Shown here piece after piece: positions 8,595-18,089 of a stretch of 64,000 nucleotides of DNA. Every line of letters starts with the position of its first letter. Positions within the stretch are counted from its first letter, which is position 1. The stretch spans positions 36,976 through 100,975 of the forward strand of contig CAJTXZ010000008.1 of the NCBI GenBank assembly GCA_910583725.1, read 5' to 3'. The notes under the pieces are model-generated. The model saw only the letters and a list, made by a program, of their open reading frames with translations, made no database searches and had not been told where the DNA came from. The stretch comes from an uncultured Vampirovibrio sp. GTDB lineage: Bacteria; Cyanobacteriota; Vampirovibrionia; Gastranaerophilales; Gastranaerophilaceae. The position numbers and the translations under genes were made by a program.

Positions 8595-9494
8595 TTATCT
8601 TCTGTAGCCTGCCAGTTTTGCGTTTTCTTCTTTTTCTACTTTTAGATAATACCAGGTGTAGCACATTGTGCTGAATGGAAGAAGAATGTTTCCAGCCACA
8701 AAAGACACCCAGAATTCAAGCAATTGTATCATTTCTTTACCGGAGCCTGTTTCAAAATTATTTACAAGAACATCTGTAAATATAAAAGCCTTTGAAAAAC
8801 TTGCAATAATTTGACCCCAAACGAGTCCTACTATGCCGACTAAAATAATTAGGCCCCAAAGTGGAAAATAATGCTTAATGCTTAGCCCAAAAGCTTTTAG
8901 GATACTTTTAAGGGGTGATAAATGCGGGCTTAAAACAAAAGACTGCAGAGTAATTGTAAATAATGGTGCAAGGATAAGCATTATAAGTGCTCCGATACTG
9001 ATTGGAACAATTATGGCACTTGCCATGCTTACAGGATTATGCAAGATATTTCCCATATTTGCGCTGCCAAGAAAAAATATTGATGAAACTATAAGGATTG
9101 AAATGGCTAAAGAAATGAGGAGCATTAACATCAAATAAGCGATGTAATCACTACTTCTTCTTTTGAAGCCTTCTGTATAATATTTAAATTCCCTAAGAGA
9201 TTCGTTTTCTACAATTTGTTTTGAAATTAAAACAAGAGCACCTTGTACAAGTAAAAATTGCCAAAATGCATGACAAAACATTATTAAGCCTATTATCATG
9301 CATATGAAAAGCAATGGAATATTTATATTTTGAGGATTTCCTGCTATAAAAACCGGAAGGAAGCATAGAAAAATACCAAGAAGCTGTCCTATAAGAGGGT
9401 AGAACAGGTATAATAAAAATTGTGGTATTTTTATAAAGAATGTGGAAAATGATTCAAAAACTATTGTAAAGTTTGCTGCGCATTTTTTATGCAT
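8595..9494 (-). CDS. Six-helix integral membrane protein, unknown function
   Basis: The 299-residue protein has about six hydrophobic segments (about 26-50, 58-90, 118-143, 159-186, 210-232, 260-284) separated by short loops. A basic loop lies near residues 101-117 (YYTEGFKRR), and the C-terminus is hydrophilic. The layout resembles the generic bacterial six-helix families that follow glycerophosphodiester phosphodiesterase or DUF975-like genes, but no diagnostic motif is present and I do not assign a family. An AAAGG site precedes the ATG at 9494. It is monocistronic, convergent with rpoD. Confidence 0.75.
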   Translation of the reverse strand: MHKKCAANFTIVFESFSTFFIKIPQFLLYLFYPLIGQLLGIFLCFLPVFIAGNPQNINIPLLFICMIIGLIMFCHAFWQFLLVQGALVLISKQIVENESLREFKYYTEGFKRRSSDYIAYLMLMLLISLAISILIVSSIFFLGSANMGNILHNPVSMASAIIVPISIGALIMLILAPLFTITLQSFVLSPHLSPLKSILKAFGLSIKHYFPLWGLIILVGIVGLVWGQIIASFSKAFIFTDVLVNNFETGSGKEMIQLLEFWVSFVAGNILLPFSTMCYTWYYLKVEKEENAKLAGYRR

Positions 9495-9699
9495 TGTAAT
9501 ATGCCTTTATTTCTAATCTAGTACTCTAATTAGGATTAGTATAACATTTTTTATAAAAATAGAAATACGAAATTTATATTATTATTAAGAAATGTTAAAA
9601 TAAAAGCTTGTTTGTAAGTTTTGAGCCTTTTTTACAAATGATACATTTAATGCATGAATATTTGTTTATATTGCTGACTAATGCGTTATAAGGGTTTTG

Positions 9700-10815
9700 T
9701 TATACAATTTTTAAATTGCTTTCTTTTTGAAGATAGCTGTATTTGTAGTAATAATCTTCAGGATTCTCCTTGGCAGCTTTAATAGTTGCTTCAAGCTCTA
9801 CAAATTTTTCAGCAAATGTAGGGTCAAACTGGCTGCCTGAACATTTTTTTATTTCTTCTATTGCAACCTCATGACTTAGTGCTTTTCTATATGATCTGGT
9901 TGATGTCATAGCATCATACGTATCTGCAATGGCTACTATTCTTGAAGAAAGAGGTATTTCATCTCCCTTCAAACCGTCAGGATAGCCTCTTCCATCCCAT
10001 CTTTCATGGTGTGCTTTTAGCCAGCTTGAAATTCCTGAAAGTTTTTTAATGCTCATAATTAATCTTTCTGAATTATTGGGATGAAGCTTCATTACAGCAA
10101 ATTCTTCGTCTGTTAATTTTCCGGGTTTGCATAAAATACACTGTGGAATGGCTATTTTTCCTATATCATGAAGAAGCCCCGCTGTTTCAATTTCTTCTAA
10201 AAGTTTTTCATCAAATCCGAGTTCTTTAGCTAAAATTAAAGAATACAACGTTACCCTTAATGAATGACCATGAGTGTATGGGTCCTTTGAATCAAGAGCT
10301 GATGAGATTGATTTAATTGTTTTATAAAAAAGTTCTTTTAAATCTTTTAATATTGCCGACTTTGAACTTGAGAGGTTATATTTGTTTATTCCTGTTTCTA
10401 CAATTCTTGATAATTCTTCAGGCTCAAACGGTTTTAAGATATACTGATAGAGATTACATTTATTAACCGCGTCAGATAGAATTTCAATATCTGCAAAACC
10501 TGTTAAAAGTATTTTTATGACATCCGGCGCTATTTCGTTTACTTTTTCTAAAAACTCTGTGCCTTCCATAACGGGCATTTTATGGTCTGAAACAATCAGA
10601 GAAATATTGTCAGCATTTGCTTTGAATACTTCCAAACCCTCAAGCCCATTGGATGCTGTTAAAATCTTGTATTTTCTATGGAACGTCCTTTTTAGGAGCT
10701 GGAGGTTATTTATTTCATCATCTACAAGCAGAATTGTATTTGCTGTGCTTTGAATTCTGGCACAGAGGATGTCATCCATTCCATCAATATGAAAATCTTT
10801 TTCTAAATTAAGCAA
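9700..10815 (-). CDS. Response regulator with HD-GYP phosphodiesterase output
   Basis: This 371-residue protein has a CheY-like receiver domain (about 27-140: acidic pair D32/D33, phospho-acceptor D77 in VSDHKMPVMEG, conserved K128 in LKPF) joined by a helix to an HD-GYP domain (about 180-350). The HD pair (H216-D217 in LLHDIGK) and the signature HHERWDGRGYP (269-279) are intact, so cyclic-di-GMP hydrolysis is likely. The REC fold has the QLLKRTF-type N-terminus typical of RpfG-like proteins. No partner histidine kinase is adjacent. It is flanked by about 200 bp of empty AT-rich DNA downstream (9495-9699). Confidence 0.93.
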   Translation of the reverse strand: MLNLEKDFHIDGMDDILCARIQSTANTILLVDDEINNLQLLKRTFHRKYKILTASNGLEGLEVFKANADNISLIVSDHKMPVMEGTEFLEKVNEIAPDVIKILLTGFADIEILSDAVNKCNLYQYILKPFEPEELSRIVETGINKYNLSSSKSAILKDLKELFYKTIKSISSALDSKDPYTHGHSLRVTLYSLILAKELGFDEKLLEEIETAGLLHDIGKIAIPQCILCKPGKLTDEEFAVMKLHPNNSERLIMSIKKLSGISSWLKAHHERWDGRGYPDGLKGDEIPLSSRIVAIADTYDAMTSTRSYRKALSHEVAIEEIKKCSGSQFDPTFAEKFVELEATIKAAKENPEDYYYKYSYLQKESNLKIV

Positions 10816-10937
10816 AGCATTTCCTCAAAAAAGCCAAGTTAACATTTTATTTATCGACAGCTTTTCTAAATACTTTAATATTTTTTTTATTTGAAATCAA
10901 TAATTCAAATATATGAAGTAAAAAATGTGCCTAATTT

Positions 10938-11363
10938 TTATGAATTTGTAAAATAGCCGCAATCTATGCTGTTCATAAATTCTCCACAAGATTCTTCGTT
11001 TGCTCTTGCAACCTGTAGTCTAGTTTCTATGCTTGTCTGTTGTTTTTGAAGAAATTTTTCGCTTACGTTTGTTTTGGCCATTTCCTGGTCTATTTGGCGT
11101 TGATAGTTGTTTTCAATTTGTTGTCTTTGACTCATAATGCTGCCATAATCTTCAACAGAAAGGTCGTCATCAAAATTTACATCCAGCATTTGCAGCTCTG
11201 ATTCTTGCCTATCTAAAATTCGGTTTACGATATTTGCTGATTTTGCTGCAAGGTATGCAAGATCATCTTGAAGTGCGGTTAATTTGTCTTCCCAAGTGCT
11301 GATTTGTAGTTTCCAGAAAAGACGCGTTGTGAATACGGTTAAAAAAGCTCTGTTTTTGCCCAT
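10938..11363 (-). CDS. Hypothetical helical protein
   Basis: This 141-residue protein is almost wholly helical and polar: an N-terminal MGKNRAFLTVFTTRLFWK segment, then Gln/Glu-rich helices (about 30-125) with heptad-like patterning and a cysteine-containing end (C126 and C135). It has no signal peptide, membrane helix or recognised domain. The start at 11363 has AAAGGACGT just upstream. Its size and helical build resemble small secretion-apparatus or lineage-specific scaffold proteins, but this is only an impression. It is monocistronic. Confidence 0.65.
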   Translation of the reverse strand: MGKNRAFLTVFTTRLFWKLQISTWEDKLTALQDDLAYLAAKSANIVNRILDRQESELQMLDVNFDDDLSVEDYGSIMSQRQQIENNYQRQIDQEMAKTNVSEKFLQKQQTSIETRLQVARANEESCGEFMNSIDCGYFTNS

Positions 11364-11510
11364 TTGACGTCCTTTCTAATAGTGTACATATATATAAAGT
11401 AATTTTGTGTATAAAAATTGCGTATTTTGTATATATTAATTTAATATTTCTTAATATTTATGTGACTGATTCAAATAATCTGCATTAAAAATGGCTTTGT
11501 GCATTAAGCT

Positions 11511-12257
11511 TTATAAACTGCAGATACAGGATGAGCTTTTCTTAATGTTAATAATTTTGAATCTCATATTCAGGCCGTCAAAGGTAAGAATTTTATTTGT
11601 TAAAAGCTCTCCTTTGCTAATTATCAGTTTTAAGATTTCCATACTCTGAATTGAAGCTATAGTTGAAACTGTTGGTGATACAATAGCTTTATCTATAGGC
11701 GTTTTTATATCAGCATTAGGAAAAATACATCTAAGGCAAGAGGTTTTTTTTGGAATAATTGTTATTGTCTGGCCCCTGAATTCACTGACGCCGGCATGAA
11801 TTAGAGGTTTTTCCAGTGTAAGACTTATATCATTTAAGAGGAATTTAGATTCAAAACTGTCAAAGCAGTCTGCAATAATGTCATAGTTTTTTGCGATATC
11901 AAGATAATTTTTATCATTAAGTCTTGTATAATAAGTCTCTACTTTGATATCTTTATTATAATTTTTTATCCATTCTTTTGCAGATAAGACTTTTGGTTTA
12001 TTTATATTATTCAGATTATGGATAAATTGTCGGTTAAGGTTTGACATTTCCACATTGTCATTATCAACAATGCCTATCTTCCCCACGCCAAGTGAAGCCA
12101 AATTGGCTATTACGCCAGAACCCAGGCCGCCAGAGCCGCAGATGAGAACTCTTGCTTTTAGTATTTTTTTCTGTCCTTCTTTGTTTACCTCTGGAATAAG
12201 AATGTTTCTTTTGTATCGTTCTGTATTAATAATTTTTAATATATCTGTTTTGGACAT
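11511..12257 (-). CDS. ThiF/MoeB/HesA-family adenylyltransferase (E1-like)
   Basis: The 248-residue protein adenylates the C-terminal glycine of a ubiquitin-like sulfur carrier in this family. It has the Rossmann ATP-binding motif GSGGLGSGV (41-49), D65 with the acidic patch VDNDNVE, the arginine-containing NLNRQFIH (73-80), the ADCFDS motif (129-134) and a C174-x2-C177 zinc half-site. The second half-site is unusual: it is C244-x-C246 at the extreme C-terminus rather than C-x2-C. No thiS or moaD gene is adjacent, so the substrate (thiamine, molybdopterin or another sulfur transfer) is open. It lies 11 bp after a secreted-protein gene and follows a GT-C-like membrane protein. Confidence 0.9.
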   Translation of the reverse strand: MSKTDILKIINTERYKRNILIPEVNKEGQKKILKARVLICGSGGLGSGVIANLASLGVGKIGIVDNDNVEMSNLNRQFIHNLNNINKPKVLSAKEWIKNYNKDIKVETYYTRLNDKNYLDIAKNYDIIADCFDSFESKFLLNDISLTLEKPLIHAGVSEFRGQTITIIPKKTSCLRCIFPNADIKTPIDKAIVSPTVSTIASIQSMEILKLIISKGELLTNKILTFDGLNMRFKIINIKKSSSCICSL

Positions 12258-12268
12258 AATCTACCAGC

Positions 12269-12844
12269 CTACCACAGTTTTGGATTATTGTTTGTTGCCG
12301 CTTTAATTAAACGGCGAAGTTTTATATCTTCTTGTCTTGTGGTTTCATTTATATATAAAATTTTATAATATTCCTTTTTATGCCAGATTTGTCTTTTTAG
12401 TTCCGTAATTTCACTGTTTAGCGCGTCTATATTTTTCTTTAACTCTTTTTTGCATCTTCTATCATAAAATCTGCATCTTTTTTTATCCATTTCATCAAGG
12501 CGCATATACTTTGCCTCTAATTGAAGCACAAGCGGTCTTAAAGCAAGATATTCTTTTCTATTTATTTCTTCAAACTTTGTAAGAGTATTTGTTTTAAGCT
12601 CCAGCTCTTCTAAATTAATATATTTATTCTGTCCTTCGTTTAGTTTTCTTATGTAGCTGTTATCGGTTATTTGATTAATCTTATTTGAAACCTTATTAAT
12701 AATTGCAGGTTTTTTTATCTGCAAGCTGATTTTTGCAAATGCTGACTCGCTATAAAAAGCAATAAACAAAAACATTATAGCGCCTGTAATGACTGCCTTC
12801 TTTGATGATTTTTTATTTGTACCATTAGCTTTATTTCCAGTCAA
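12269..12844 (-). CDS. Secreted hypothetical protein (signal peptide, helical)
   Basis: I chose TTG at 12844 as the start because GGGAG lies 7 bp upstream of it and it overlaps the stop of the preceding gene by only 14 bp. The longer frame from 12940 would overlap that gene by 110 bp. The 191-residue product has a basic N-terminus (NKKSSKKA), a hydrophobic core (about 17-30) and a probable cleavage site after SAFA, so it is exported. The mature part is helical and Lys/Glu-rich and includes a Cys pair motif CRFYDRRC. No family is recognised. It is translationally coupled to the GT-C-like gene upstream. Confidence 0.7.
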   Translation of the reverse strand: MTGNKANGTNKKSSKKAVITGAIMFLFIAFYSESAFAKISLQIKKPAIINKVSNKINQITDNSYIRKLNEGQNKYINLEELELKTNTLTKFEEINRKEYLALRPLVLQLEAKYMRLDEMDKKRCRFYDRRCKKELKKNIDALNSEITELKRQIWHKKEYYKILYINETTRQEDIKLRRLIKAATNNNPKLW

Positions 12845-14396
12845 TATTTGTCTCCCATTTGTGTTTTTTATAGTATTCGTAATCATTCGATGGTATTTTC
12901 GGGTTTTCGATTTTGATATCCTTTCTTGCAAGAAGTACAAAATTGTTGCTGGCGAGGACTAACTTCCAATTTTTGTCAGCCATTAGACGTGTATATAGTG
13001 TCCCGTATGCTTTTTCAATGATGACATAATCAATGTGCTGTTTATAAAATTCCTCATGCCAGTTTGGGCCTATATAAATAATATGCATTCTGTTGAGCTG
13101 GCTCGGCTCATATGTTTCTTCATATCTGCCGTCCATAAATATGAAATTGTTCGGATATAATTTATAGGCAAGGAAGCTTCCAAAATGAAAATTGGCAAAG
13201 AGATTTCCTTTAAGATTATTTATTTTTAGAAATTCAGCCTCTACATAGGGATATTCGCTGATTGTTCCCTCTATCTTATTTGTTTTAATGGTATATACAA
13301 ATGAAAGTGTAATAAGGAAATAAAGCAATAATTCTTTAAAATTATTTAAGGTGTTTGGTAGTTTTTTATTAAAGATTTTTGTATAAATGTCATCATACAA
13401 AAAGGCGCATGCACACAAGGCAAAGAAAGGAAGAAGTCTTAAGGTTTTTAAGCTTAGGATAAACATCGTAATTAGGATAAGTGCTTTGGTTTTATCAAAA
13501 TTGTGATATATACTTTTAGTTTTTTCAATAAAAGAGTCACCATTTGTTTTTATATATTTTCTTATTAGATAAAATATTGAGATTAAAACCATAGCAAGGC
13601 ACCATAGCTTAAATTTAAAGAATTTAAACAAGTGGATTTTGCTAAATAATGGTTGCCATTCTGTAATATTTGGCCGACTAAGCGTTATGGCGTGGAATAA
13701 GAAATAAACATATTTCACTCCATAAGGATTTATAAACATTACTGTCAGTGAGATGAAGAATGTAATCATAAAAGGCTTGATTGGTTTTTTGTTTAAAAAT
13801 TCTCCCAAAATATACAAGGCTAAAAGTCCAAGCCCTGTGAAACATCCGCCATGGATATTTGACCAGACGAGCATTGTAGACGGCAAAATCCAAAGAAGCT
13901 GGTAGTTTTTTTCAAGCCTTGTTTTTTCCAGTGTGTATAGCCATATTGTAAAGAATAAAAAGGTAAAGAGCTGACATCTTAATGTTGTAAACATTATGTC
14001 TAATGAAGATTGTATTAAAAGTATAAAAAATAAGATGTTAAATGGCGCTGTAATAAGAGGGTTTTCATTGTTTTGATTTTTATGTTTTCTTCTTAAAAGA
14101 ATTATTCTTGTAAGTATAAAATAAGTTAAAGACAATATGATTATTTTAAAAATAAATAATCCGGTTTCTCCAAATTTATCAAGAATCGTATAGAATATAA
14201 GGCTTGAGCCCCATTCATGGTCGAACCATTGTCTTGTCGGGCCAAATGACTGAAAGTCAAAGTTTAAAAGGCTTCCTGTTTGAAAAAAGGTTTTGCCGAC
14301 AATCAGCCTTGCCCAAAAATCAAAATCTATTTCTTTTGTCATTATAGAGAGGGTTGAGATGTATAGAAATAGAGAAATATAAAATAATATAACCAT
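12831..14396 (-). CDS. GT-C-like polytopic membrane protein
   Basis: The 521-residue protein has about ten hydrophobic helices and a C-terminal soluble region of about 130 residues. The first extracytoplasmic loop holds DFDFWARLIVGKTF and WFDHEWGSSLIFY. The spacing of the acidic residues and the HEWGS motif recall membrane glycosyltransferases of the PMT/GT39-like (GT-C) superfamily, which use lipid-linked sugars. No member is characterised that I can name. The soluble tail (DGRYEETY and NWHEEFYKQHIDYV) is also seen in that group. It is probably the first gene of a three-gene operon with the secreted protein and the ThiF-like enzyme. Confidence 0.75.
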   Translation of the reverse strand: MVILFYISLFLYISTLSIMTKEIDFDFWARLIVGKTFFQTGSLLNFDFQSFGPTRQWFDHEWGSSLIFYTILDKFGETGLFIFKIIILSLTYFILTRIILLRRKHKNQNNENPLITAPFNILFFILLIQSSLDIMFTTLRCQLFTFLFFTIWLYTLEKTRLEKNYQLLWILPSTMLVWSNIHGGCFTGLGLLALYILGEFLNKKPIKPFMITFFISLTVMFINPYGVKYVYFLFHAITLSRPNITEWQPLFSKIHLFKFFKFKLWCLAMVLISIFYLIRKYIKTNGDSFIEKTKSIYHNFDKTKALILITMFILSLKTLRLLPFFALCACAFLYDDIYTKIFNKKLPNTLNNFKELLLYFLITLSFVYTIKTNKIEGTISEYPYVEAEFLKINNLKGNLFANFHFGSFLAYKLYPNNFIFMDGRYEETYEPSQLNRMHIIYIGPNWHEEFYKQHIDYVIIEKAYGTLYTRLMADKNWKLVLASNNFVLLARKDIKIENPKIPSNDYEYYKKHKWETNIDWK

Positions 14397-14516
14397 TGTA
14401 CAGTTCCCAGCTAAATCTAATAAAAATATTATATCAAAAAAACTTGATACACCATTTTTTTTTGGTTATTATTGGTGTGTAAAAAGTAATATTGGAGCGA
14501 TTTTAGAAGCGGCTTT

Positions 14517-15551
14517 ATGGAAAATAAAATTTTAGAGATTAAGGAAAATGCAACACGCGAGATTGAAGCAGTTCATTGTTTAAAAGAACTTGATGAAATT
14601 AAGAATAAATATTTATCAAGATCATCTGAATTAAATAATTTAAAGAAGGGCTTAAAAGATATAGAACCTGCTATGAGGCCTAGAATAGGTTCATTGACAA
14701 ATGAAGTGTATAAAGAAATAGAGGCTTTAATAAAAGATAAAAATGAAAAATTTTATTTTGAAGAATTGAATAAAAAATTAATTTCTGAAAAAATAGATCC
14801 GACACTTGATGGAACATATATGAAAAAAGGCAAAGTTCATCCTTTAACTGCAACGGTCAATGAGATTGTCGAAATATTTGAACACTTGGGGTTTTCTTTG
14901 ATTGAAAACCAATATTCACCCGAGGTTGAGGTTGAGAAATATAATTTTGATCTTCTTAATACCCCAAAAGAACATCCTGCAAGGGATGTACAGGATACTT
15001 ATTATGCATTAAATGCAAAGCATGTTGTATTAAGAAGCCAAACATCAGGTGCACAGGTGCATACTATGGAGAACCAAAAACCTCCTATTAAAATTATTGC
15101 ACCCGGCAGAGTTTACAGAAATGAATCGGTAAGTGCAAGGAAAAACAACCTTTTTCATCAGATAGAAGGCTTGTGTGTTGATAAAAATATCAGGTTTACT
15201 GATTTAAAAGGTACGTTAAATGAATTTATACGGCTTTATTTTGGCTCCAGTCGTCCAACAAGGTTTAGAAATAGCTTTTTCCCGTTTACCGAGCCATCTG
15301 CAGAAGTTGATGTTCAATGCATAATGTGCAAAGGAAAAGGGTGTGCAACATGTTCTGGCACAGGGTGGCTTGAAATTTTAGGGTGCGGCATGGTTGATCC
15401 TAATGTCTTAGAAGGTGTTGGAATTGATTCAAGTGTTTATTCCGGTTTTGCTTTTGGTATGGGAGTTGAAAGACTTACCATGCTAAAATATGCCATTGAT
15501 GATATAAGGCTGTTTTTTAATAATGATGAAAGATTTTTAAAACAGTTTTAG
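14517..15551 (+). CDS. pheS: Phenylalanine-tRNA ligase alpha subunit
   Basis: PheS carries the class II catalytic core of PheRS. The 344-residue protein has an N-terminal coiled coil (about 1-90), motif 2 PGRVYRNESVSARKNNLFHQ, the FTEPSAEVDV segment, the cysteine loop CIMCKGKGCATCSGTGW found in many PheS proteins, and motif 3 FGMGVERLTMLKY. Length is normal. pheT is not next to it: the gene is followed by its own terminator and an opposite-strand gene. Identification is secure. Confidence 0.97.
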   Translation: MENKILEIKENATREIEAVHCLKELDEIKNKYLSRSSELNNLKKGLKDIEPAMRPRIGSLTNEVYKEIEALIKDKNEKFYFEELNKKLISEKIDPTLDGTYMKKGKVHPLTATVNEIVEIFEHLGFSLIENQYSPEVEVEKYNFDLLNTPKEHPARDVQDTYYALNAKHVVLRSQTSGAQVHTMENQKPPIKIIAPGRVYRNESVSARKNNLFHQIEGLCVDKNIRFTDLKGTLNEFIRLYFGSSRPTRFRNSFFPFTEPSAEVDVQCIMCKGKGCATCSGTGWLEILGCGMVDPNVLEGVGIDSSVYSGFAFGMGVERLTMLKYAIDDIRLFFNNDERFLKQF

Positions 15552-15571
15552 CTTTATGGTTTTTTAATAAT

Positions 15572-15607
15572 AAAGTCCCGCTTTTTGATATTGCGGGACT
15601 TTTTAAT
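15572..15607 (+). terminator. Rho-independent terminator of pheS
   Basis: Perfect 10-bp GC-rich stem (15572-15581 with 15593-15602) followed by TTTTTAATT, 20 bp after the pheS stop. Confidence 0.85.
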
Positions 15608-15661
15608 TGTATTTATTACAAAGCTCAAGAGCCTGTTTGGGATTGAGTACTGTATCACTGT

Positions 15662-16396
15662 TTAAAATCTGTCGATACCAAGCTTTTCGTATAGATTCTT
15701 TTTGTCGATAATTATTCCGGAAGCCATATCTATTTTTGCGCCATTATCAATTAGAATCTTTGCAAGTTCAAGATTATTTTTCTTCAAGGCTGTATAGAGG
15801 ATTGTTTTTGACGATACCAATTCTTCAAAATTTACTTTTGCACCTTTTTGAATCAGAGCTTTTGCAAGCTCTGTATTATTATTTTTTGCTGCCCAAAAAA
15901 GTACCGAATCAAAGCCTGTGTTTGGGTTTGCCCCTTTATCCAGAAGAAGTCGGGCTATTTCTGTTTTGTTAAATTTTACTGCATAAAACAGAGCATATTC
16001 GCCAAAGTAATCTATATTTGGGCTCATTCCTGCTTTTAGCATCAGCTCGACATTATCTTTTTTGTTTTTCTTTATTTGTTTTATAAATTCCTCACTTGTG
16101 AAAGGAATCTTTTTTTGCACCAACTCTTCTCGTGCAAGACGGATTTGTTCTTTTTCTTCCGGGGTCATTTCCTTTTTTCTTAAAGGTATTTGTCCGCTGA
16201 AATTTGTAGGAAAGGGCGTGGAAAAATCAGATGGAGAAAAGTTATCAAATGAATATTTTCCAAATGTTTCGTCTATATTTGATACACAAAGTCCAGGCTT
16301 TAAGCTGATTATGCTAATAGCAACCAACAATACAAAGCGGATTATTTCTTTACTAAAGTTTTTTTGAAATGTGTTAAATAACAAGACCGCCGTCAA
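15662..16396 (-). CDS. Exported ankyrin-repeat protein
   Basis: The 244-residue protein has an N-terminal hydrophobic segment (about 18-37, signal peptide or anchor), a proline-rich low-complexity stretch (about 50-80), and four or so ankyrin repeats (about 95-235), seen as KNKKDNVELMLKAGMSPN, KFNKTEIARLLLDKGANPN, KNNNTELAKALIQKGAKVN and KKNNLELAKILIDNGAKID. Ankyrin repeats bind proteins. The ATG at 16396 overlaps the fabG end by 23 bp; a slightly later start is possible. It sits at the end of the fatty acid operon, where acpP-fabF often lie, and a role there is not implied. Confidence 0.88.
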   Translation of the reverse strand: MTAVLLFNTFQKNFSKEIIRFVLLVAISIISLKPGLCVSNIDETFGKYSFDNFSPSDFSTPFPTNFSGQIPLRKKEMTPEEKEQIRLAREELVQKKIPFTSEEFIKQIKKNKKDNVELMLKAGMSPNIDYFGEYALFYAVKFNKTEIARLLLDKGANPNTGFDSVLFWAAKNNNTELAKALIQKGAKVNFEELVSSKTILYTALKKNNLELAKILIDNGAKIDMASGIIIDKKNLYEKLGIDRF

Positions 16397-17102
16397 CCCC
16401 TATTACCTGTCCTGTAATGTATCCAGCGTCAATGGCAAGAAATTTTACGGTTTTTGCAATATCTTCAGGCATACCCAGTTTTTTTAGAGGAATTCTTTCT
16501 ATGATTTTATCCACAGGCAAGTCTTTTGTCATATCTGTCTGAACAAAACCAGGTGCCACAGCATTTACGCGAATGTTTCTTGAAGCCAGTTCTTTTGAAA
16601 GTGCTTTTGTAAAGCCTACTATACCTGCTTTTGCAGCAGAATAATTTGCCTGACCAGCATTGCCGTATATTCCTGAAACAGAAGCCATATTTACGATTGA
16701 GCCACTTCTTTGTTTGATCATAATTTTTGAAACCGGATGTGTTACAAAATAAGCGGAATTCAGGTTTGTGTTAATTACAGCAAGCCATTCTTCTTCTTTC
16801 ATGCGCATAAAAAGGTTGTCGCGCGTTATTCCTGCATTATTTACAAGAATATCTATTTTTTTATATTCTTCTAAAATTTCAGCTATTGCTTTTTCTGCAG
16901 CTTCTTTGTTTGAAACATCAAATTTTTTAGCAGACGCATTTTGGCCAAGACTTTTAATTTCCTGGACAGTTTTATTTGCTGCCTCTTCGTTGCCGGCATA
17001 ATTTATAATTACGTCGCAACCAGCTTTTGCAAGTTCTATTGCGCAGGCTTTACCTATGCCTCTTGAGCCGCCTGTAACGAGTGCAATTTTATTATCCGTC
17101 AT
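16374..17102 (-). CDS. fabG: 3-oxoacyl-[acyl-carrier-protein] reductase
   Basis: FabG is the NADPH-dependent ketoreductase of fatty acid elongation. The 242-residue short-chain dehydrogenase has TGGSRGIG (10-17), NNAG (88-91), catalytic S141, Y154 and K158 (YSAAK) and a C-terminal GQVIGVDGG. AAGGAG precedes the ATG at 17102. It follows fabD by 12 bp in the rpmF-plsX-fabHDG operon. Identification is secure. Confidence 0.97.
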   Translation of the reverse strand: MTDNKIALVTGGSRGIGKACAIELAKAGCDVIINYAGNEEAANKTVQEIKSLGQNASAKKFDVSNKEAAEKAIAEILEEYKKIDILVNNAGITRDNLFMRMKEEEWLAVINTNLNSAYFVTHPVSKIMIKQRSGSIVNMASVSGIYGNAGQANYSAAKAGIVGFTKALSKELASRNIRVNAVAPGFVQTDMTKDLPVDKIIERIPLKKLGMPEDIAKTVKFLAIDAGYITGQVIGVDGGLVI

Positions 17103-17114
17103 TTTATTATCTCC

Positions 17115-18074
17115 TTATACATTCACTGCATTTAATGCATCCAGCGTGGTTTTTAGGGAATCGGTGTCGGATACATTGTAGGTTTTTACGTCCGGCGGGC
17201 ATATTTTTCTGTTCAGTCCGCTTAAAACCTTGCCGTTTCCAAGCTCGATAAAGGTATTAACGCCAAGCTCCAGAAGTTTTTTAATTGATTGCGTCCAGTA
17301 AACGCTAGAATATATTTGTGCCGGCATCTTTTTTATAAAATCTTCTGCTTTTGTTGTTAGTTCGCTGTCTACATTAGTTATTACCGGAATATTTGCATTA
17401 TTTATTTTAAGGGTATTAACAAATTCTTTAAACTTTTCTCCGGCATTTCTCATTAATTCGGAATGAAATCCACCTGAAACAGCAAGTGGTACAACCCTTT
17501 TTGCTCCTGCTTCTTTAATTAAATCATTTGCAAAATTAACCGCTTCCATCTCGCCGGTTATGACTATTTGATTTGGTTCGTTGTAGTTTGCAATACTTAC
17601 CACACCCTTGTCAGAGGCCTTTTTAAGACATTCTTTTATTTTTTCTTCGCTTAAACCTAAAACTGCAGTCATTGCGCCTGGTTTTGAATTTTCACATGCT
17701 TCCTGCATTAGGTCAGCCCTTTTTTGAATAGCTAGAAGAATATTGTCTAAATCCATAACACCTGCAGCATACATAGCAGAATATTCACCCAGAGAATGAC
17801 CAAGAACATAGTCTGCTTTGATTGTATTATTTGAGGCTTCTTTGAGTGCTTCAAGTGCTGCTATAGAAACGGCAAGCAAACAGCTTTGTGTGTTTGTGGT
17901 TTGTTTTAAAACTTCATCAGGCCCTTCAAAGCACATTGTTGAAACGTTTTTATTAAGTATTGTGTCAGCCGTTTTAAAAACTTTTTTTGCTGAATTAAAA
18001 TTTTCAAACAAGCTTAAACCCATACCGGTGCTTTGAGCACCTTGTCCTGGGAAAATGAATGCTATTTTATTCAT
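17115..18074 (-). CDS. fabD: Malonyl-CoA:ACP transacylase
   Basis: FabD loads malonate onto acyl carrier protein. The 319-residue protein has FPGQGAQ (8-14), the nucleophile S94 in GHSLGEYSA and the catalytic His in SGGFHS. Length is typical. AGGAG is 6 bp before the ATG. It sits between fabH and fabG with 12-15 bp gaps. Confidence 0.97.
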   Translation of the reverse strand: MNKIAFIFPGQGAQSTGMGLSLFENFNSAKKVFKTADTILNKNVSTMCFEGPDEVLKQTTNTQSCLLAVSIAALEALKEASNNTIKADYVLGHSLGEYSAMYAAGVMDLDNILLAIQKRADLMQEACENSKPGAMTAVLGLSEEKIKECLKKASDKGVVSIANYNEPNQIVITGEMEAVNFANDLIKEAGAKRVVPLAVSGGFHSELMRNAGEKFKEFVNTLKINNANIPVITNVDSELTTKAEDFIKKMPAQIYSSVYWTQSIKKLLELGVNTFIELGNGKVLSGLNRKICPPDVKTYNVSDTDSLKTTLDALNAVNV

Positions 18075-18089
18075 TGTTTTCTCCTAAAA

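Noticed and set aside
12845..12940. Upstream ATG codons for the secreted protein that ends at 12269
   Set aside because: They would overlap the GT-C-like gene by up to 110 bp; the TTG at 12844 has a good Shine-Dalgarno site and leaves a proper signal peptide at the N-terminus.
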